Shown here piece after piece: positions 6,317 to 7,310 of a stretch of 7,310 nt of DNA (position 1 is its first letter; every line of letters starts with the position of its first letter). Below the pieces are notes generated by a model, which was given only the letters and a program-made list of their open reading frames with translations, ran no database searches and was not told the origin of the DNA. Location of the stretch: contig JAPLCY010000048.1 in assembly GCA_026391995.1 (NCBI GenBank), positions 1-7,310 of the forward strand. Direction: 5' to 3'. Made by a program: the position numbers and the translations under genes. Source of the DNA: Candidatus Auribacterota bacterium (lineage in GTDB: Bacteria; Auribacterota; Tritonobacteria; UBA1439).

Positions 6317-6401
6317 GCCTTGTTGGTGGTCAGCACGATCGAGCCGCGTTCGTAACGCTGGCTGATGACCTGGAACAGCAGGTCAGCCCCGCGCTTGTCG
6401 C
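6253..6401 (-). mobile_element. IS21-family IstB-like ATPase gene fragment (internal piece)
   Basis: Read on the minus strand from about 6399 down to 6253, the frame gives some 48 residues that match the middle-to-late part of IstB, the ATP-binding helper protein of IS21-type elements. The order is DKRGADLLFQVISQRYERGS, then TTNKAYKHW, then a segment ending NDSTLTSAILDR. The Walker-A part upstream and the C-terminal part (normally LLHH and on) are both missing, and no istA, terminal inverted repeats or target duplication are visible. The fragment cannot be functional. At the right it abuts the last TPR codons; at the left it merges with the dehydrogenase, where about 18 bases (6253-6270) can be read as either gene. 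Confidence 0.85.
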
Positions 6402-6409
6402 CATCTCGA
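6257..6409. repeat. Short imperfect inverted repeat bounding the IstB fragment
   Basis: TCGAGGATGGCG at 6257-6268 and, on the minus strand, TCGAGATGGCG at 6409-6399 differ by one extra G. They lie at the two edges of about 130 bases of unambiguous IstB sequence. Both arms are also explained by host coding (S-R-M-A in the dehydrogenase, E-M-A in the TPR protein), so the symmetry may be chance or junction microhomology. Confidence 0.5.
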
Positions 6410-7310
6410 GATTCTTCTTCGCAATGGCGTTTTCCGGATCGATCTTCAAAACCTCTCCCCATTCCCGCACGGCATCGCCGGGTTTCCCGGTCATCTGATA
6501 GAGCGCGGCGAGATTATTGCGGGCCTTGATCGAGCGGGGGTCCCGGTCGAGGGTGATCCGGAAGTTCTCTTCCGCCTCCCCGTAGCGCCCCTTCTTGAGG
6601 AGGGCCACACCGTAGAGCGTGTACGCCTCGGGGAACATCCAGACCGGACCGGGATCAAGCGCCGCGACCGCCTCATCGTTTCTGCCGGCATCCAGCAGGA
6701 TGGCGCCGAGGTTCGCATGCGCGGTCCAGTCCCACCGCCTCACGCGGAGCGTCTCCCTGAAGAGCTGTTCGGCCTCCGCGGTGCGCCCCTGCCGGTAGCG
6801 GAGCATCGCCATCATGTTGGTGGCCTCGTGCGACACGATCCCCATCTCCCGCCAGCGGGCGTACTGTGCGGCCGCGCACTCGGGCTGCCCCAGCCGCTCG
6901 TACGCGAGCCCGAGATTTTTCAGCAGGAAGATATCCTGGAAGTTCTTTTTACTCTCCTCGAGGACGGCCGCTCCTTCGGTGTAGCGGCCGAGCTGGATAA
7001 GCGTTGAACCGTAGTGGAACTTGAGCTGGCCGGATGAGGGTTGCATCTGGAGCGCCTGCTGAAAAAATGCAAGGGCCACGTCGTGACGCCTGAAGTAGTT
7101 GGCGTTGGTGGCCCGCTTGAATGCACGGTCGAAAGAAAACTCGCCCCATGTCACCCGCGCGGCGGTGCAGGAGAACACAATCAGGGACAGCGCCCCCATC
7201 CAGTGCAACAGCCCCCTCTTGCCGGCGGGCGCAGCAAGGGCTCGGCAAGGGAGGACGAGGACCGCTATGAATGTCCAGAGCGCGACTGAGGTCGAGATGA
7301 TGTGGAATGA
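6330..7310 (-). CDS. TPR-repeat membrane protein, 5' part outside window; 3' end altered (possible O-antigen ligase/polymerase-like C-terminus)
   Basis: The minus-strand frame is open from the window edge (7310) to a TGA at 6332-6330, 326 codons. The first about 55 codons hold two hydrophobic stretches, one around 7280-7245 (ALWTFIAVLVLPC) and one around 7200-7165 (MGALSLIVFSC). About seven TPR units follow down to about 6430, with the usual pattern of small residues, Tyr/Leu pairs and closing D/P (for example NYFRRHDVALAFFQQAL and LKKGRYGEAEENFRITL). This layout resembles O-antigen ligase/Wzy-type proteins with a periplasmic or cytoplasmic TPR tail, but the diagnostic membrane domain lies outside. 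A TTG at 7208 and an ATG at 7199 with AGAGGGGG upstream could look like starts, yet the frame further upstream codes a convincing membrane helix, so I take the gene as partial. After KKNLEMA (about 6399) the last 22 codons read IstB sequence out of frame, so the native end is lost. Confidence 0.75.
   Translation of the reverse strand, partial: SFHIISTSVALWTFIAVLVLPCRALAAPAGKRGLLHWMGALSLIVFSCTAARVTWGEFSFDRAFKRATNANYFRRHDVALAFFQQALQMQPSSGQLKFHYGSTLIQLGRYTEGAAVLEESKKNFQDIFLLKNLGLAYERLGQPECAAAQYARWREMGIVSHEATNMMAMLRYRQGRTAEAEQLFRETLRVRRWDWTAHANLGAILLDAGRNDEAVAALDPGPVWMFPEAYTLYGVALLKKGRYGEAEENFRITLDRDPRSIKARNNLAALYQMTGKPGDAVREWGEVLKIDPENAIAKKNLEMATSAGLTCCSRSSASVTNAARSC

Noticed and set aside
6317..6330. 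Transcription terminator between the two convergent genes
   Set aside because: No GC stem followed by a T run is visible on either strand; the convergent junction is filled by the IstB fragment.
6307..6498. Small plus-strand frame between the dehydrogenase and the TPR gene
   Set aside because: It is the complement of the IstB fragment and the TPR end; there is no ribosome binding site or family pattern of its own.

Overview
The window is a GC-rich bacterial stretch (clearly above 60% G+C by eye) with densely packed genes, GC-ending codons, 4- and 8-base gene overlaps and good Shine-Dalgarno sites. The TPR membrane protein at the right edge and the biotin gene types fit a Gram-negative-like lineage. 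It could come from an uncultured organism, but nothing here fixes the phylum.

Positions 1-3407, plus strand: a biotin operon. It begins with the last 50 codons of a FabF-type beta-ketoacyl-ACP synthase, which overlaps bioF by 8 bases. bioF overlaps bioA by 4 bases (ATGA), and bioA overlaps bioD by 4 bases (GTGA). BioF, BioA and BioD carry out the three steps from pimeloyl thioester to dethiobiotin. BioB, which makes biotin, is not in the window. The synthase in front suggests that pimeloyl chain building may be encoded in the same operon. bioD carries a run of 12 G near its 3' end.

Positions 3408-6316, plus strand: an 88-base gap holds a good sigma-70-type promoter candidate with an extended -10 and a hairpin next to the ribosome binding site. 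It is followed by a flippase-like membrane protein (LPG synthase TM / UPF0104 family), a trimeric-type purine nucleoside phosphorylase and a D-2-hydroxyacid dehydrogenase of the glyoxylate/hydroxypyruvate reductase type. These three are closely spaced and probably co-transcribed, but they share no obvious pathway.

Positions 6253-7310: a scar. About 130-150 bp of an IS21-family IstB ATPase gene (minus strand, internal part only) lies between the dehydrogenase and a convergent TPR protein. Both neighbours lose their natural 3' ends where it starts. The TPR protein runs off the right edge and looks like the C-terminal part of a polytopic membrane protein with a TPR tail, such as an O-antigen ligase/polymerase-like protein. 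The junction is either a real recombination scar or an assembly chimera.

I found no tRNA, rRNA, CRISPR array or complete mobile element. The points most worth a second look are the synthase-biotin coupling, the G12 tract in bioD and the IstB scar. I do not see a clearly new multi-gene system.
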